64,000 nucleotides of DNA from assembly GCA_031254035.1 (NCBI GenBank), contig JAIRVF010000106.1:57184-121183 (forward strand), written 5' to 3'. Every line of letters begins with the position of its first letter. Position 1 is the first letter of the stretch. The position numbers and the translations under genes are program-made. The notes beneath the pieces are model-generated. The model made no database searches. It saw only the letters and a list, made by a program, of their open reading frames with translations, and was not told the DNA's origin. Of the stretch, positions 47,163 through 56,089 are shown piece after piece. This stretch comes from Paenibacillus sp. GTDB taxonomy: Bacteria > Bacillota > Bacilli > Paenibacillales > Paenibacillaceae.

Positions 47163-48281
47163 TTATATAGTCTTATATATAGCTCCAGGTAATTGGGTAA
47201 TCTGCTTTTTTATGATTAAAGATATCAGAACTGAATGCAAATGTCCAAAGTCCCACTGACTTCTCTCCAGCAGCTCATCCAGCGTGAACGGTCCCTGCTC
47301 CAGTATATGGTATAGTCGTAGCTCCTCCGTTGTCAAATCACCTTCTCCGCTTGCTGAGGTTTCGTTTACCTGACGTTCCCTATTGTATGTATAGTGCACC
47401 CCGTTTGGCAACCATGAATCATATTCCTCCAAAATATCCCCGGCGCTGCATGCCATTTTCGCCCCTTGGCGGATTAAATTGAGTGCTCCACGGCTCTTGG
47501 GCGAAGTCACAGGACCTGGCACCGCAAACACATCCCGTCCCGCATCGAGTGCAGCATCAGCCGTAATCAACGATCCGCTGCGTTCATCAGCTTCCACCAC
47601 TACCGTGCCGAGCGACAAGCCGGCAATAATTCGGTTACGCTGCGGGAACAAAGCCGGATGCGGTTTCGTTGCCGGTGGGTATTCCGTAACAATCAACCCA
47701 ACTTCCGCCATTCTAGCAAATAAAGACTTATTCTCTGCAGGATAGATCACATCCATTCCCGTGGCCATGACTGCAATCGTTCCTCCTCCGCATGATAACG
47801 CAGCCTCATGGCAAATACTGTCGATTCCTCTTGCTAGTCCGCTTACAACCGTCAATCCCCCAGCACACAGTCCCTGAGCTAGCTCTCCGCCCATCTTGCG
47901 TCCATAAGCGGTTGGGACTCTAGTCCCAACCATAGCGACTGCAGGCTGATGCAGCAAATCAGCTTTTCCTCTTGCATACAGTACTGGCGGTGGATCAGGA
48001 CTCTCTTTTAATAGTATAGGATAGTTACTGTCTAATATCGTGATCAATTGGATATGCGGATGTCGTTCCTTCTCTTCTTGTTTTTGCCGGATATGGGCCT
48101 CATTAATCTCTTTCGCCAGGCGTTCTGACATTTCGACAGAAAAACCGGTATTTTGCCATTCCCTACTATTAAAGAGAAGGAGCTCCTCCGTCAGCAGTCC
48201 TCCCCTCATTAAACGGGCGATACTTTTTCTGCCAAAACCTTTGATTTCATGTAAAGCAATAAGCAACCAGCGAATCTCCAT
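47163..48281 (-). CDS. dprA: DNA-processing protein DprA (Smf)
   Basis: Loads RecA on incoming single-stranded DNA during transformation. 372 aa. The Rossmann core shows [28 protein letters not shown] and [14 protein letters not shown]-terminal winged-helix domain follows (about 305-372). ATG at 48279-48281 is preferred over a GTG at 48290, because GAGGGGTGG is correctly spaced for the ATG only. comM, another competence-linked gene, lies 4 kb away. Confidence 0.95.
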   Translation of the reverse strand: MEIRWLLIALHEIKGFGRKSIARLMRGGLLTEELLLFNSREWQNTGFSVEMSERLAKEINEAHIRQKQEEKERHPHIQLITILDSNYPILLKESPDPPPVLYARGKADLLHQPAVAMVGTRVPTAYGRKMGGELAQGLCAGGLTVVSGLARGIDSICHEAALSCGGGTIAVMATGMDVIYPAENKSLFARMAEVGLIVTEYPPATKPHPALFPQRNRIIAGLSLGTVVVEADERSGSLITADAALDAGRDVFAVPGPVTSPKSRGALNLIRQGAKMACSAGDILEEYDSWLPNGVHYTYNRERQVNETSASGEGDLTTEELRLYHILEQGPFTLDELLERSQWDFGHLHSVLISLIIKKQITQLPGAIYKTI

Positions 48282-48312
48282 CCGTTCCACCCCTCAAATA
48301 AATTTGAAACAA

Positions 48313-48355
48313 GCGTAAACGTCTTCGCCGTCTTTGACAGGCGGAGTTTACGTTT
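48313..48355 (-). promoter_or_regulatory. Hairpin in the dprA leader
   Basis: GCGTAAAC (48313-48320) pairs with GTTTACG near 48346-48352, with inner GCCG/GGCG pairs. On the minus strand the stem is followed by CTTGTTT and an AT-rich stretch about 20 nt before the dprA ribosome site. It may be a weak terminator or an attenuator between the MITE copy and dprA. Confidence 0.4.
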
Positions 48356-48379
48356 CGCAGATGAAATATAAGTCTTATA

Positions 48380-48634
48380 GAGGTTGTTCAAAAAGTCCGC
48401 TTTTGATCACGAAGTGAAATCAGGAAGCAGAATCGACATCGAATCTTGAATTTAGCCGGGCCTAAGCGAATGCTTACGAAGTATGTTTCCTCCGGAAACA
48501 TTTCAGGTGCTCACGTACCTAAACGTACGCTCCGCTCCTGAAGTCCCTAGCTTCATTCAACTCAAGCGTTTTGAAAAAACGCACATCGGAAGTGTAAGCT
48601 TCGGTGCTGAAAACCGACCTTTTTGAACACGCAC
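48380..48634 (+). mobile_element. MITE-like element, copy 1 (255 bp)
   Basis: Starts GAGGTTGTTCAAAAAGTCCG and ends CTTTTTGAACACGCAC, so the ends form imperfect terminal inverted repeats around GTTCAAAAAG. It is flanked by TTATA on both sides (48375-48379 and 48635-48639), a probable 5-bp target duplication. Inside lies the palindrome ATGTTTCC-TCC-GGAAACAT. About 90% identical to copy 2 in inverted orientation. There is no coding capacity. Confidence 0.85.
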
Positions 48635-48670
48635 TTATAAAAGTGAAACTTATAAAATCTTATATTTGCA

Positions 48671-48717
48671 GAAAAAAGCAACCCCTTATTCCCTGCATAG
48701 GAAATAAAAGGTTGCTT
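48671..48717 (-). terminator. Strong terminator downstream of sucD
   Basis: AAGCAACC (48676-48683) pairs with GGTTGCTT (48710-48717), and the stem continues inward through CCTTATTCCC/GGAAATAAAAGG-type pairs. On the minus strand a T6 run follows. It ends the sucCD transcript before MITE copy 1 and dprA. Confidence 0.85.
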
Positions 48718-48748
48718 ACCTTTGAAGCTATAGTAACCCGAAACCGGA

Positions 48749-49678
48749 TTAATGTGTCAAGCATTTATCCAACATGCCGCGTTCTTCCAGAACGCTAACC
48801 AGCGTGGATCCCATTTCGGAAGGCGTTGGAGCGACTTTGATGCCGCACTCTTCCATCTTGGCGATTTTTTCTTTGGCCGTACCTTTGCCGCCGGAAATGA
48901 TAGCACCTGCATGGCCCATGCGTTTTCCTGGAGGTGCGGTTACACCGCCGATAAAGCCTACAACCGGTTTGGTCATGTTGTCGCGGATCCATTCAGCCGC
49001 TTCTTCTTCGGCCGTACCGCCAATTTCACCGATCATAATAGCTGCATAAGTATTCGGATCCTCGTTAAAGCGTTTGAGAACATCGATAAACTCAGTACCT
49101 TTTACAGGGTCACCACCAATGCCAACCGCAGTGGATTGCCCGATACCGCGTGTCGTCAGCTGATGAACGGCTTCATAAGTAAGCGTTCCGCTTCGCGATA
49201 CGACGCCAACATGCCCTGGAGTGTGAATGTATCCTGGCATAATGCCGATTTTGCACTCGCCCGGCGTGATGACACCCGGACAGTTTGGTCCGATCAATAC
49301 GGTTTTCTTGCCTTCCATATAGCGGGCAACTTTCACCATATCAAGCACCGGGATGCCCTCCGTGATACAGATGACAAGATCCATGTCGGCTTCTACCGCT
49401 TCCATGATCGAATCCGCAGCAAATGCAGGCGGTACGTAAATAACGCTCGCCGTAGCGCCTGTAGCCTTTTTCGCTTCGACCACCGTATTGAATACGGGAA
49501 GACTAACGGTGCTGCCGTTTTCAAGCTCGATATCCACGGTTGTGCCGCCTTTGCCCGGGGAAGTACCTCCCACCATTTGGGTTCCGTAATCAAGGGCGCC
49601 TTTTGCATGGAAAAGGGCGGTTTTCCCGGTGATGCCCTGGGTAATCACTTTTGTATTTTTATCAACCAAAATACTCAC
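48749..49678 (-). CDS. sucD: Succinyl-CoA synthetase alpha subunit
   Basis: TCA-cycle enzyme subunit, 309 aa, making succinate and ATP or GTP from succinyl-CoA with Suc[20 protein letters not shown] is the CoA-binding N-terminus; [20 protein letters not shown] follows; the phosphorylated His is in [15 protein letters not shown] (near residue 247). GTG at 49676-49678 gives the usual [15 protein letters not shown] start; upstream in-frame codons lie in MITE copy 2 and are not native. Confidence 0.96.
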   Translation of the reverse strand: MSILVDKNTKVITQGITGKTALFHAKGALDYGTQMVGGTSPGKGGTTVDIELENGSTVSLPVFNTVVEAKKATGATASVIYVPPAFAADSIMEAVEADMDLVICITEGIPVLDMVKVARYMEGKKTVLIGPNCPGVITPGECKIGIMPGYIHTPGHVGVVSRSGTLTYEAVHQLTTRGIGQSTAVGIGGDPVKGTEFIDVLKRFNEDPNTYAAIMIGEIGGTAEEEAAEWIRDNMTKPVVGFIGGVTAPPGKRMGHAGAIISGGKGTAKEKIAKMEECGIKVAPTPSEMGSTLVSVLEERGMLDKCLTH

Positions 49679-49708
49679 GATTCGTTCACATCCCCTGTTC
49701 TTTTTAAA

Positions 49709-49962
49709 ATGCATGTTCAAAAAGACCGGTTTTCAGCACCGAAGCTTATGCTTCCGATGTGCGTTTTTACAAAACGCTTCAGTTGAATAAAGCTAGGGAC
49801 TTCAGGAGCGGAGCGTACGTTTGGGTACGTGAGCACCTGAAATGTTTCCGGAGGAAACATACCTCGTAAGCATTCGCTTAGACCCGGCTGAATTCAAGAT
49901 TCGATGCCGAATTCGCTTCCCGATTCACTTCGTGATCAAAAGCGGACTTTTTGAACTACCTC
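49709..49962 (-). mobile_element. MITE-like element, copy 2 (254 bp), inside the sucC-sucD gap
   Basis: Inverted relative to copy 1 and about 90% identical. Ends are ATGCATGTTCAAAAAG and CTTTTTGAACTACCTC. Flanked by TTAAA on both sides (49704-49708 and 49963-49967), a probable 5-bp target duplication. It begins 10 nt after the sucC stop and ends 30 nt before the sucD start, so it is transcribed inside the sucCD operon and its hairpins will be part of that mRNA. Confidence 0.85.
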
Positions 49963-49972
49963 TTAAAGGTTC

Positions 49973-51133
49973 CTATTTTACGAGCGAGACGATTTTTTGC
50001 GCACCGTCAGCCATCGAATCGGCAGGAACGATATTCAGACCGGATTCGGCCAGAATCTTCTTACCGAGATCCACGTTGGTTCCTTCCAAGCGCACAACCA
50101 GCGGACGTGTCAGGCCGAGCTGCTTCGCAGCTGCAACAACACCCTCAGCGATCACGTCGCAGCGCATGATGCCACCAAAGATATTGACGAAAATACCTTT
50201 TACCTGCTCGTCGGAAAGGATGATCTTGAATGCTTCCGTTACTTTCTCGGTTGTTGCACCGCCCCCAACATCAAGGAAGTTGGCAGGGTCTCCACCGTAA
50301 TATTTGATAATGTCCATCGTCGCCATAGCCAGGCCTGCGCCATTTACCATGCAGCCGATATTTCCGTCAAGAGCAATGTAGCTCAAGTCGTATTTGGATG
50401 CTTCGATTTCTTTTTCGTTTTCTTCGTCCAAGTCGCGGAGTTCCTGAATATCCTTGTGGCGGAACAATGCGTTGGAGTCGAAGTTCAACTTCGCATCCAG
50501 CGCCATGACGTTACCGTCACCCGTTACGACCAGAGGGTTGATCTCAGCAATCGAACAATCTTTGTCCACAAAAGCTGTATAAAGGGCCATCATAAATTGA
50601 ACGGCCTTGTTTACCAGTTCTTTAGGAATGTTGATAGCAAACGCAAGTCTGCGCGCTTGGAAAACCTGCAGGCCTACGGCCGGATCAACAACTTCTTTGA
50701 AAATCTTCTCCGGAGTTGCCGCAGCCACTTCCTCGATTTCCGTACCGCCTTCTTCCGAGCCCATCATAACGACGCGGCCAGTCGCACGGTCAACAACGAT
50801 ACCTACATAGTATTCTTTGCGGATATCGCAGCCTTCTGCGATCAGGAGGCGTTTAACTACCTTGCCTTCCGGACCGGTTTGATGCGTGACGAGCACTTTA
50901 CCAAGCATTTCTTGGGCATATGCACGGACTTCGTCAAGATTTTTAGCAATCTTAACGCCGCCAGCTTTACCGCGTCCACCCGCATGGATTTGCGCCTTAA
51001 CAACCGTAACCTGGCTGCCCAGTGATTTGGCCGCTTCGACAGCTTCTTCCACAGTAAAAGCAACCTTCCCTCTCGGAACAGTGACCCCATACTGCTCTAA
51101 TACTTCTTTTCCTTGATATTCATGGATATTCAT
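49973..51133 (-). CDS. sucC: Succinyl-CoA synthetase beta subunit
   Basis: ATP-grasp subunit of 386 aa, partner of Suc[18 protein letters not shown] opens the protein; [14 protein letters not shown] and [11 protein letters not shown] are ATP-grasp motifs; [18 protein letters not shown] is the C-terminal domain. AGGAGG precedes the ATG (51131-51133). A -10-like TACAAT (51208-51213 on the minus strand) lies upstream without a good -35. Confidence 0.97.
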   Translation of the reverse strand: MNIHEYQGKEVLEQYGVTVPRGKVAFTVEEAVEAAKSLGSQVTVVKAQIHAGGRGKAGGVKIAKNLDEVRAYAQEMLGKVLVTHQTGPEGKVVKRLLIAEGCDIRKEYYVGIVVDRATGRVVMMGSEEGGTEIEEVAAATPEKIFKEVVDPAVGLQVFQARRLAFAINIPKELVNKAVQFMMALYTAFVDKDCSIAEINPLVVTGDGNVMALDAKLNFDSNALFRHKDIQELRDLDEENEKEIEASKYDLSYIALDGNIGCMVNGAGLAMATMDIIKYYGGDPANFLDVGGGATTEKVTEAFKIILSDEQVKGIFVNIFGGIMRCDVIAEGVVAAAKQLGLTRPLVVRLEGTNVDLGKKILAESGLNIVPADSMADGAQKIVSLVK

Positions 51134-51308
51134 TTACGGAATCCTCCTATCAACATGACTGCTACAAGGCGGGTTATCATCTTTGGAAAATAATATAAAC
51201 CCAAGCTATTGTAACATGTTTTTAAAACGCTTACCTTAACAAACTGGGCTAATATCGACAGCTTTTTGATATCGATATAATCCGTTTAAGAGAATGCTTG
51301 GGATTTTT

Positions 51309-51478
51309 TTACATTTCATTCGCAAGCCAGACTAATCCTCCCTCTATGTGTTGCGCAGGGTGATCACGATCCAATAGCCGCTTGAATTTTGTCAATAACC
51401 GGGGGTTCCGACATGGATTTGATCCCATTCTTTCCAATCTTCCGGCCATAAATCATCTACAGGTAAATTTTCTTACGA
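51309..51478 (-). pseudogene. Decayed coding fragment of unknown identity
   Basis: Minus-strand frames read LPVDDLWPEDWKEWDQIHVG and, shifted by one base at a C5 run, FKRLLDRDHPAQHIEGGLV followed by WLANEM and a stop at 51309-51311. Together they look like the C-terminal part of one protein broken by a frameshift; the protein was not recognised and no start was found. Confidence 0.35.
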
Positions 51479-51591
51479 AACATAAAACACTGCTAACAAA
51501 TCAGCCGATATAACTAGATCTACCTAACTACGAAGTGTACAAATCTTAGCATTTTCATCGTTGACAGTGACCATGAGGTCATGAGAGGGAC

Positions 51592-51816
51592 GCAACTGAG
51601 TATCGATATTGCTCTAAAAAGGTCGTTTGACAACTTTAACGAAACTGGGTATCGCTATTGACTCTAAAAATGACGTTTGGCAATTCTAATGAAACTGGGT
51701 ATCGCTATTGGGAAAAATAAGCGCCTTTATGTCTGATTTTATCCTCAATAACGATATGTAGTTTCGTTAGACTTGATTTGCCCTTGTTTTTTAAGGTAAT
51801 AGCGCTCTGTAGTTTC
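51592..51816. repeat. Interspersed repeat array, three direct and two inverted units
   Basis: The unit consensus is near GAAACTGGGTATCGCTATTG. Direct copies lie at 51592-51611, 51641-51660 and 51691-51710 (spacing 49 and 50 bp). Inverted copies, CAATAACGATATGTAGTTTC and TAATAGCGCTCTGTAGTTTC, lie at 51746-51765 and 51797-51816 (spacing 51 bp). The whole can fold as a large imperfect hairpin. There is no ORF, and spacers are not unique CRISPR-like sequences. Confidence 0.75.
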
Positions 51817-52118
51817 GTTAGAGTTACAGCAACAATATATCCCATGAAAAAAGAGCAATTAGAATTGCTAACAAAATTTGTTTTTTCATCAAAGAGACAT
51901 ATTCCATAAAAAAAGCACCGATTTGTATCCTAATTCCCAGAGAATTTTCAAATCCAGCATTTTTTCATTGTTGTCCCATTTTAGCAGGGGTGGTAATTGT
52001 GAACGGATTCGTCAAATCGAAGTCCATGCATTACGCAAACTTCGTCATCCAAGCAGCTTTGGTGGCAGCATGACCACAATAGACTTTTTCTTTTTTGGTA
52101 TTCGAAACAGCCCCCATC

Positions 52119-52147
52119 TTGACATTTAGCGGCATCAATCTTACAAT
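52119..52147 (+). promoter_or_regulatory. Sigma-A promoter of comM
   Basis: TTGACA (52119-52124) and TACAAT (52142-52147) with a 17-bp spacer is nearly consensus. Transcription would start near 52154, giving a leader of about 105 nt. It lies downstream of an in-frame ATG at 52095, which therefore cannot be the start. Confidence 0.85.
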
Positions 52148-52200
52148 TTGGTCAACATCATTATACGAAAATAAGGAAGCACCTTTTTTCGCCTGGAAAA

Positions 52201-52228
52201 AACAGCACTGCGAATGCGCAGCGCTGTT
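52201..52228 (+). promoter_or_regulatory. Palindromic hairpin in the comM leader
   Basis: AACAGCACTGCG (52201-52212) and CGCAGCGCTGTT (52217-52228) pair at 11 of 12 positions around a 4-nt loop. There is no T-run, and it ends about 30 nt before the start codon. It could be an operator or an mRNA structure. Confidence 0.5.
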
Positions 52229-52259
52229 CCAATCCTGTGAGAAAGGGTGCTTTTATCGT

Positions 52260-53846
52260 ATGTATGGAAAAATGCACAGTGCATGTTTATACGGAATTGA
52301 TGGGGTGCTAATTCAGGTTGAAGTCGACATCTCCAACGGCCTGCCCCAAACTTCGATCATCGGTCTGCCAGATTCGGCCATCCGCGAAGCAGTGGAACGC
52401 GTACGAGCTGGGATAAAAAACTGCGGTTTCACCTTTCCGCTGCAGCGGACGACGATCAATCTGGCACCCGCCGATTTAAGAAAAGAAGGCTCTGCCTTTG
52501 ACCTTGCTATTGCTCTTGGCATCTTATGCACCAGCGGACAACTGGTTCTCCCGCGACAGGAACAGCTGCTTCTGATCGGCGAGCTGGCGCTAGATGGTAG
52601 TCTACGGCCGGTTTCTGGTGTGCTGTCGATGGTAGACCGTGCCAAGCGGGAGGGTTTCACCGCCGTGATGCTTCCGAAAGAAAATGCGGCGGAAGCATCA
52701 CTGATCGAAAATATGAATATATATGCGATTAACCACTTAAATGAGCTGTTTGCTCTCGGAGAAACGGAAGCTGACCTTGCATCCAAGAGTAAGAGCGGCC
52801 CGCTCCGCATTTCATCCTTAGCGGGACTCCAGTTTACCGGATCTCAGCATAAGGTTCCTGAGGCCCATCAACCCGAGGATTATGCCGACGTGCTTGGCCA
52901 ACAGCATGTCAAACGCGCGCTGACGATTGCCGCCGCCGGCATGCATAATATAATGCTTATGGGACCGCCTGGCACCGGCAAAACGATGCTGATCAAGCGG
53001 CTTCCCACCATTCTTCCACCTATGACGGAGCAAGAAGCCCTTGAAACAACCAAAATCTTCAGTGCTGCGGGAAAACTGAAAGAGCCTGCGGCGGGGCTGC
53101 TACGGACCCGGCCTTTCCGTTCACCGCATCATACGATTTCCACAGGCGGCCTGATCGGGGGCGGTACCATTCCAAAACCTGGGGAGGTTAGTCTCGCTCA
53201 CCGCGGCATTCTGTTTTTGGATGAGCTGCCCGAGTTTAACCGGCAGGTGCTTGAAGTGCTGCGACAGCCGCTTGAGGATAATTGCGTTACGATCAGCAGG
53301 GCTCGGGCCGTCCACACCTTCCCAGCCAAATTCATGCTTGCGGCTTCGATGAATCCTTGTCCGTGTGGTTATTTAGGAAGTGATCATCCCGGTCATCAAT
53401 GCACATGTAGTCCGGCAAGAATCGCGTTATACCGATCCAAAATTTCCGGCCCGCTGCTGGACCGGATTGATCTTCAGGTCGATGTGCCCCGGCCCAGGGA
53501 ATGGACAAAGCAGAAGTTCTCCTTGTCATCTGCCGATATGCGCACCCAGGTGCTTGAAGCTCATAAGAGACAACGAAAACGCTACGGGAACCTCCATATC
53601 GGCTGGAACAGCGAGCTGACAGGCAGCGCGCTCCGCCGTTTTGCCATACTGGATCAAGATACTGCCAATATGCTCCACCGGACGATCGAAGCGCTTGGCC
53701 TCAGCATGCGTGCTTATGATCGTATTTTAAAGCTGGCACGGACCATCGCTGATTTGGACGATCATGAAGAGATCCGTTCCGCTCATGTCGCCGAAGCGAT
53801 CCAATATCGGAATTTGGACAGACCGAAGATAGAGTCGTTTGTATAG
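52260..53846 (+). CDS. comM: YifB/ComM family Mg-chelatase-like AAA+ ATPase
   Basis: 528 aa. An N-terminal S5-fold/Lon-like domain (about 20-180; MYGKMHSACLYGIDGVLIQV) precedes the AAA+ domain: Walker A MGPPGTGKTM, then LFLDELPEFNRQVLEVLRQP (Walker B). A Cys cluster NPCPCGYLG...HQCTCSP and a C-terminal Mg-chelatase helical domain follow. ComM helicases promote branch migration during natural transformation in Gram-negative bacteria. ATG 52260 fits the family N-terminus. It is one of only two intact plus-strand genes in the window. Confidence 0.93.
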   Translation: MYGKMHSACLYGIDGVLIQVEVDISNGLPQTSIIGLPDSAIREAVERVRAGIKNCGFTFPLQRTTINLAPADLRKEGSAFDLAIALGILCTSGQLVLPRQEQLLLIGELALDGSLRPVSGVLSMVDRAKREGFTAVMLPKENAAEASLIENMNIYAINHLNELFALGETEADLASKSKSGPLRISSLAGLQFTGSQHKVPEAHQPEDYADVLGQQHVKRALTIAAAGMHNIMLMGPPGTGKTMLIKRLPTILPPMTEQEALETTKIFSAAGKLKEPAAGLLRTRPFRSPHHTISTGGLIGGGTIPKPGEVSLAHRGILFLDELPEFNRQVLEVLRQPLEDNCVTISRARAVHTFPAKFMLAASMNPCPCGYLGSDHPGHQCTCSPARIALYRSKISGPLLDRIDLQVDVPRPREWTKQKFSLSSADMRTQVLEAHKRQRKRYGNLHIGWNSELTGSALRRFAILDQDTANMLHRTIEALGLSMRAYDRILKLARTIADLDDHEEIRSAHVAEAIQYRNLDRPKIESFV

Positions 53847-53876
53847 CGTCTAGGAAGGAGGTACGTAAGAGGGGTG

Positions 53877-54727
53877 TTAGTTCAAAAACGATTTACTTTT
53901 CATTAGACTTCCTGTTTCCCGAATAAGATCACGCATCATGTTAAGAGCTTTCTTTAAACAATCTTGATCTTCTGTTATTAAGGTGAAAATTTCATATATT
54001 CTATGGGAGTATTTGCTTGGCACCATGCTAAATGAATCGGCAATGGAAGTAGCTCCCTTTTCATTCATCAGATAGGTTTCGTTAATAGCAAACAAAACCT
54101 GGTTTAAGCAAGATACTGACCTGAAACAACATCCAGTGATATAAGATACATCTTTTTTATAGATACCTTTGTATCCATTTTCGAGCGAAAAGTTGGCTTC
54201 CCAATAAAATTTTTGGATGATGGCTGTTTGAAAAACAGGTGAGAATGGAATTGCTTTACTTTTAAGTTTGCCAACAACTCCCGAAGGGTCCCACAACACT
54301 TTACACAACGCTATCTCAGCTAAATAAATCGAATTGACAAATCCATGGGGATGTCCTGGTTGATAATCAATTGTGATATCTCCCTTGACACATTGTTCAA
54401 TGACTTGTGACACTTTATTTTGATCCAGAAATAAAAAATCGACAGGAGTGTCATTAACTTTCAACCAGCCGCCACCATTAATCCATGGTCCCCAGCTGCC
54501 TATTTCTGTCCCTAAGTTTTCTCTATGATCGTCATCAATTACAGCCGCAAGAATGCGAAGCTGGGTAATGTCCAGCCTTTTTCGGAATCGTAGTAGATAC
54601 CAATATCTATATCAGAATTTGGGCTTTCAGTCCCCCTAGCTCTCGAACCACCGAGAACCAAAGCACTTATTCCATTGATTTGTTTTAAGTTGTCAACTAT
54701 ATTCGAAATGGTGTCTTGCACGTCCAT
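53877..54727 (-). pseudogene. Frameshifted nucleotidyltransferase domain protein
   Basis: The N-terminal part starts at ATG 54725-54727 and has the nucleotidyltransferase motif GGSRARGTESPNSDIDIGIY. It runs into a stop after YYDSEKGWTL. One base later the other frame continues LDITQLRILAAVIDDDHREN and then GPWINGGGWLKVNDTPVDFL, through to the stop at 53877. Joining at the A5G2 run near 54575 restores a normal protein of about 283 aa, so one base is missing there. Lower GC than the flanks suggests acquisition. It could be a sequencing error. Confidence 0.8.
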
Positions 54728-54751
54728 ACTTCACCCTCCAATCCAAAGCTT

Positions 54752-55183
54752 TTACGATTGTATAACTCCCCATGAATTCTGGTGTTCATAGCAATATCGA
54801 AAAGTGCGCCCCCCGCAAAAAACGAAGCAAATCCAGCAAGTTGTATTCGGAGGAGCGGAACATATAAACTGCTCCAGGTTCATCTCATCGGCACGCAGCC
54901 CCTTGCAATAAGATAACCCAGCTCCACGCTGGTCCCAATTGACCACAACAAAATGCTGCTCCAACTCCCGCAGAAAATAAGGTGCAAAGCCAATCTGTGC
55001 GGTACCTGGGCCGCCATGCAGCCATAACAGCACCGGCAGTCTAATACTTTTTCCCCTCATCAAAATCCACTGTTCTGTTCCCCTTACTCGTATCTTTTCA
55101 AGCAGGGAAACCGAGCGGGAGCTGCTGCTGATTTTGGGCGTCTTTCTCGCAAAAAACATATATTTCATCCCCTTTTCGAACAA
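54752..55183 (-). pseudogene. Truncated alpha/beta hydrolase (proline iminopeptidase-like)
   Basis: The first 105 residues resemble an alpha/beta hydrolase: LLWLHGGPGTAQIGFAPYFL (HGGPG oxyanion loop) and VVNWDQRGAGLSY. The nucleophile elbow GxSxG, Asp and His expected afterwards are absent. The final 35 residues (from SAPPNTTCW) are out of character, so a frameshift or deletion occurred after EQFI. The family is usually about 300 aa. The likely start is TTG 55183 or a nearby ATG. Confidence 0.75.
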
Positions 55184-55285
55184 ATTTGAACCTGCGCCGG
55201 GGGCATGGGGACTGCTTCTGGAGTTTCCCGTACGTGGAGATTTTATGTATAACTAACATAATTGTATATCTATCCTAATGTATAA

Positions 55286-55316
55286 AAGACTTCCTGATCG
55301 AACCCCAGGAAGTCTT
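55286..55316 (-). terminator. Terminator downstream of yraN
   Basis: AAGACTTCCTG (55286-55296) pairs perfectly with CAGGAAGTCTT (55306-55316) around a 9-nt loop, followed by TTTTA on the minus strand. It ends the rnhB-ylqG-ylqH-yraN unit about 90 nt after yraN. Confidence 0.8.
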
Positions 55317-55406
55317 AATAATGAAGTCTATTATGGTAAATATCTTAAGTATAATGATCGCATTTATATGGTTTCAAGAATTAATGGGGTGTGTTGCCAG
55401 CCCAAT

Positions 55407-55790
55407 TTAAAAAGCGCCTTCGATATGCTGCAGCGACACGACGTGAAGCTCTGTATCAAACTCAATCGCAATAACATCAAAGCGAAGTTCCCTTTCCTCC
55501 TGCTGCTTGTAGTGAAGATAGGTTAAAGCCGTACTCCGAACCTGCCTCGTTTTGCGGAAATCGACGGATTCGACCGCCGTTCCGTACCGGCCGCCGCTCC
55601 GGCTTCTTACCTCAATAATGACAAGCAGCCGGCCAAGCTCGGCTACGATATCAAGCTCGCCGCTGCGGCAGCGCCAATTGCGGTCTTTGATGGCATATCC
55701 CTGTGAAACCAAATAGTCGCATGCCGCTTGCTCGGCTGCCGCCCCTTTTTCACGGCGGTTGTCTTTGTCCCTATTTAATCGTTCTGCCAT
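55407..55790 (-). CDS. yraN: YraN family (UPF0102) nuclease-like protein
   Basis: 127 aa. GELDIVAELGRLLVIIEVRS carries the Asp and Glu of the endonuclease-like fold, with AAEQAACDYLVSQGY at the N-terminus. The family resembles Holliday-junction resolvases and often lies near rnhB and comM/dprA; its role is not established. AAAGGA precedes the ATG, and it overlaps ylqH by 16 nt. Confidence 0.92.
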   Translation of the reverse strand: MAERLNRDKDNRREKGAAAEQAACDYLVSQGYAIKDRNWRCRSGELDIVAELGRLLVIIEVRSRSGGRYGTAVESVDFRKTRQVRSTALTYLHYKQQEERELRFDVIAIEFDTELHVVSLQHIEGAF

Positions 55791-56089
55791 CCATTTTTCC
55801 TTTCCCGTGCCAATCGGTCTGTCCGGTAGATGTAGCTCAGCACCTCCGCCACAAGCTGGTAAAGCTCCGGTGGGATTTGCTGATCCAAATCAAGTTTCGA
55901 CAGCACTTCAACCAATGGCGCATCTTCCTGAACAGGAATTCCGTGCTCTTTAGCCTTTTCTAGTATGGCCTCGGCGATTTTGCCACGTCCTTTAGCGGCT
56001 ACTACGGGCGCATCGGCTTCGCCGGGAACATATTTTAGGGCGACTGCTTTTTTCATCACTAAAGGCGGATCTTGTTCTTTCTCGCTCAT
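55775..56089 (-). CDS. ylqH: FlhB C-terminal-domain-like protein (YlqH)
   Basis: 104 aa. The sequence KKAVALKYVPGEADAPVVAA, then AEAILEKAKEHGIPVQED and IPPELYQLVAEVLSYIYR, is the cytoplasmic tail of FlhB beginning after the cleavage site. There are no membrane segments and no NPTH. The same kind of protein (FlhX in other bacteria) can stand in for the FlhB tail. It overlaps ylqG by 4 nt. Confidence 0.9.
   Translation of the reverse strand: MSEKEQDPPLVMKKAVALKYVPGEADAPVVAAKGRGKIAEAILEKAKEHGIPVQEDAPLVEVLSKLDLDQQIPPELYQLVAEVLSYIYRTDRLARERKNGWQND

Larger units (their letters stand above)
51134..52259. other. sucC-comM divergent intergenic region
   Basis: About 1.1 kb without an intact gene. It contains the probable sucC -10 box, a decayed minus-strand coding fragment (51309-51478), an array of about 50-bp interspersed repeats (51592-51816), the comM promoter (52119-52147) and a leader hairpin (52201-52228). 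The stretch 51830-52100 shows nothing recognisable. Confidence 0.65.

Noticed and set aside
48752-51025. Long plus-strand frames opposite sucD and sucC (344 and 342 codons)
   Set aside because: Both mirror the codon structure of the conserved sucC/sucD genes and have no ribosome sites or homology.
51592-51816. CRISPR array
   Set aside because: Repeats are imperfect, occur in both orientations, spacers are not unique 30-40-mers of constant form, and no cas genes lie nearby.
52095-52259. 55-codon N-terminal extension of comM
   Set aside because: The near-consensus promoter at 52119-52147 lies inside it, and the family N-terminus begins at 52260 with a ribosome site upstream.
54539-54600. Programmed frameshift in the nucleotidyltransferase
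   Set aside because: The run GAAAAAGG is not a good slippery heptamer and there is no downstream structure or need for two products; a simple deletion or sequencing error is more likely.
55278-55526. Plus-strand small ORF MYKRLPDRTPG...
   Set aside because: Its first part is the yraN terminator hairpin and the rest is antisense to yraN; no ribosome site.
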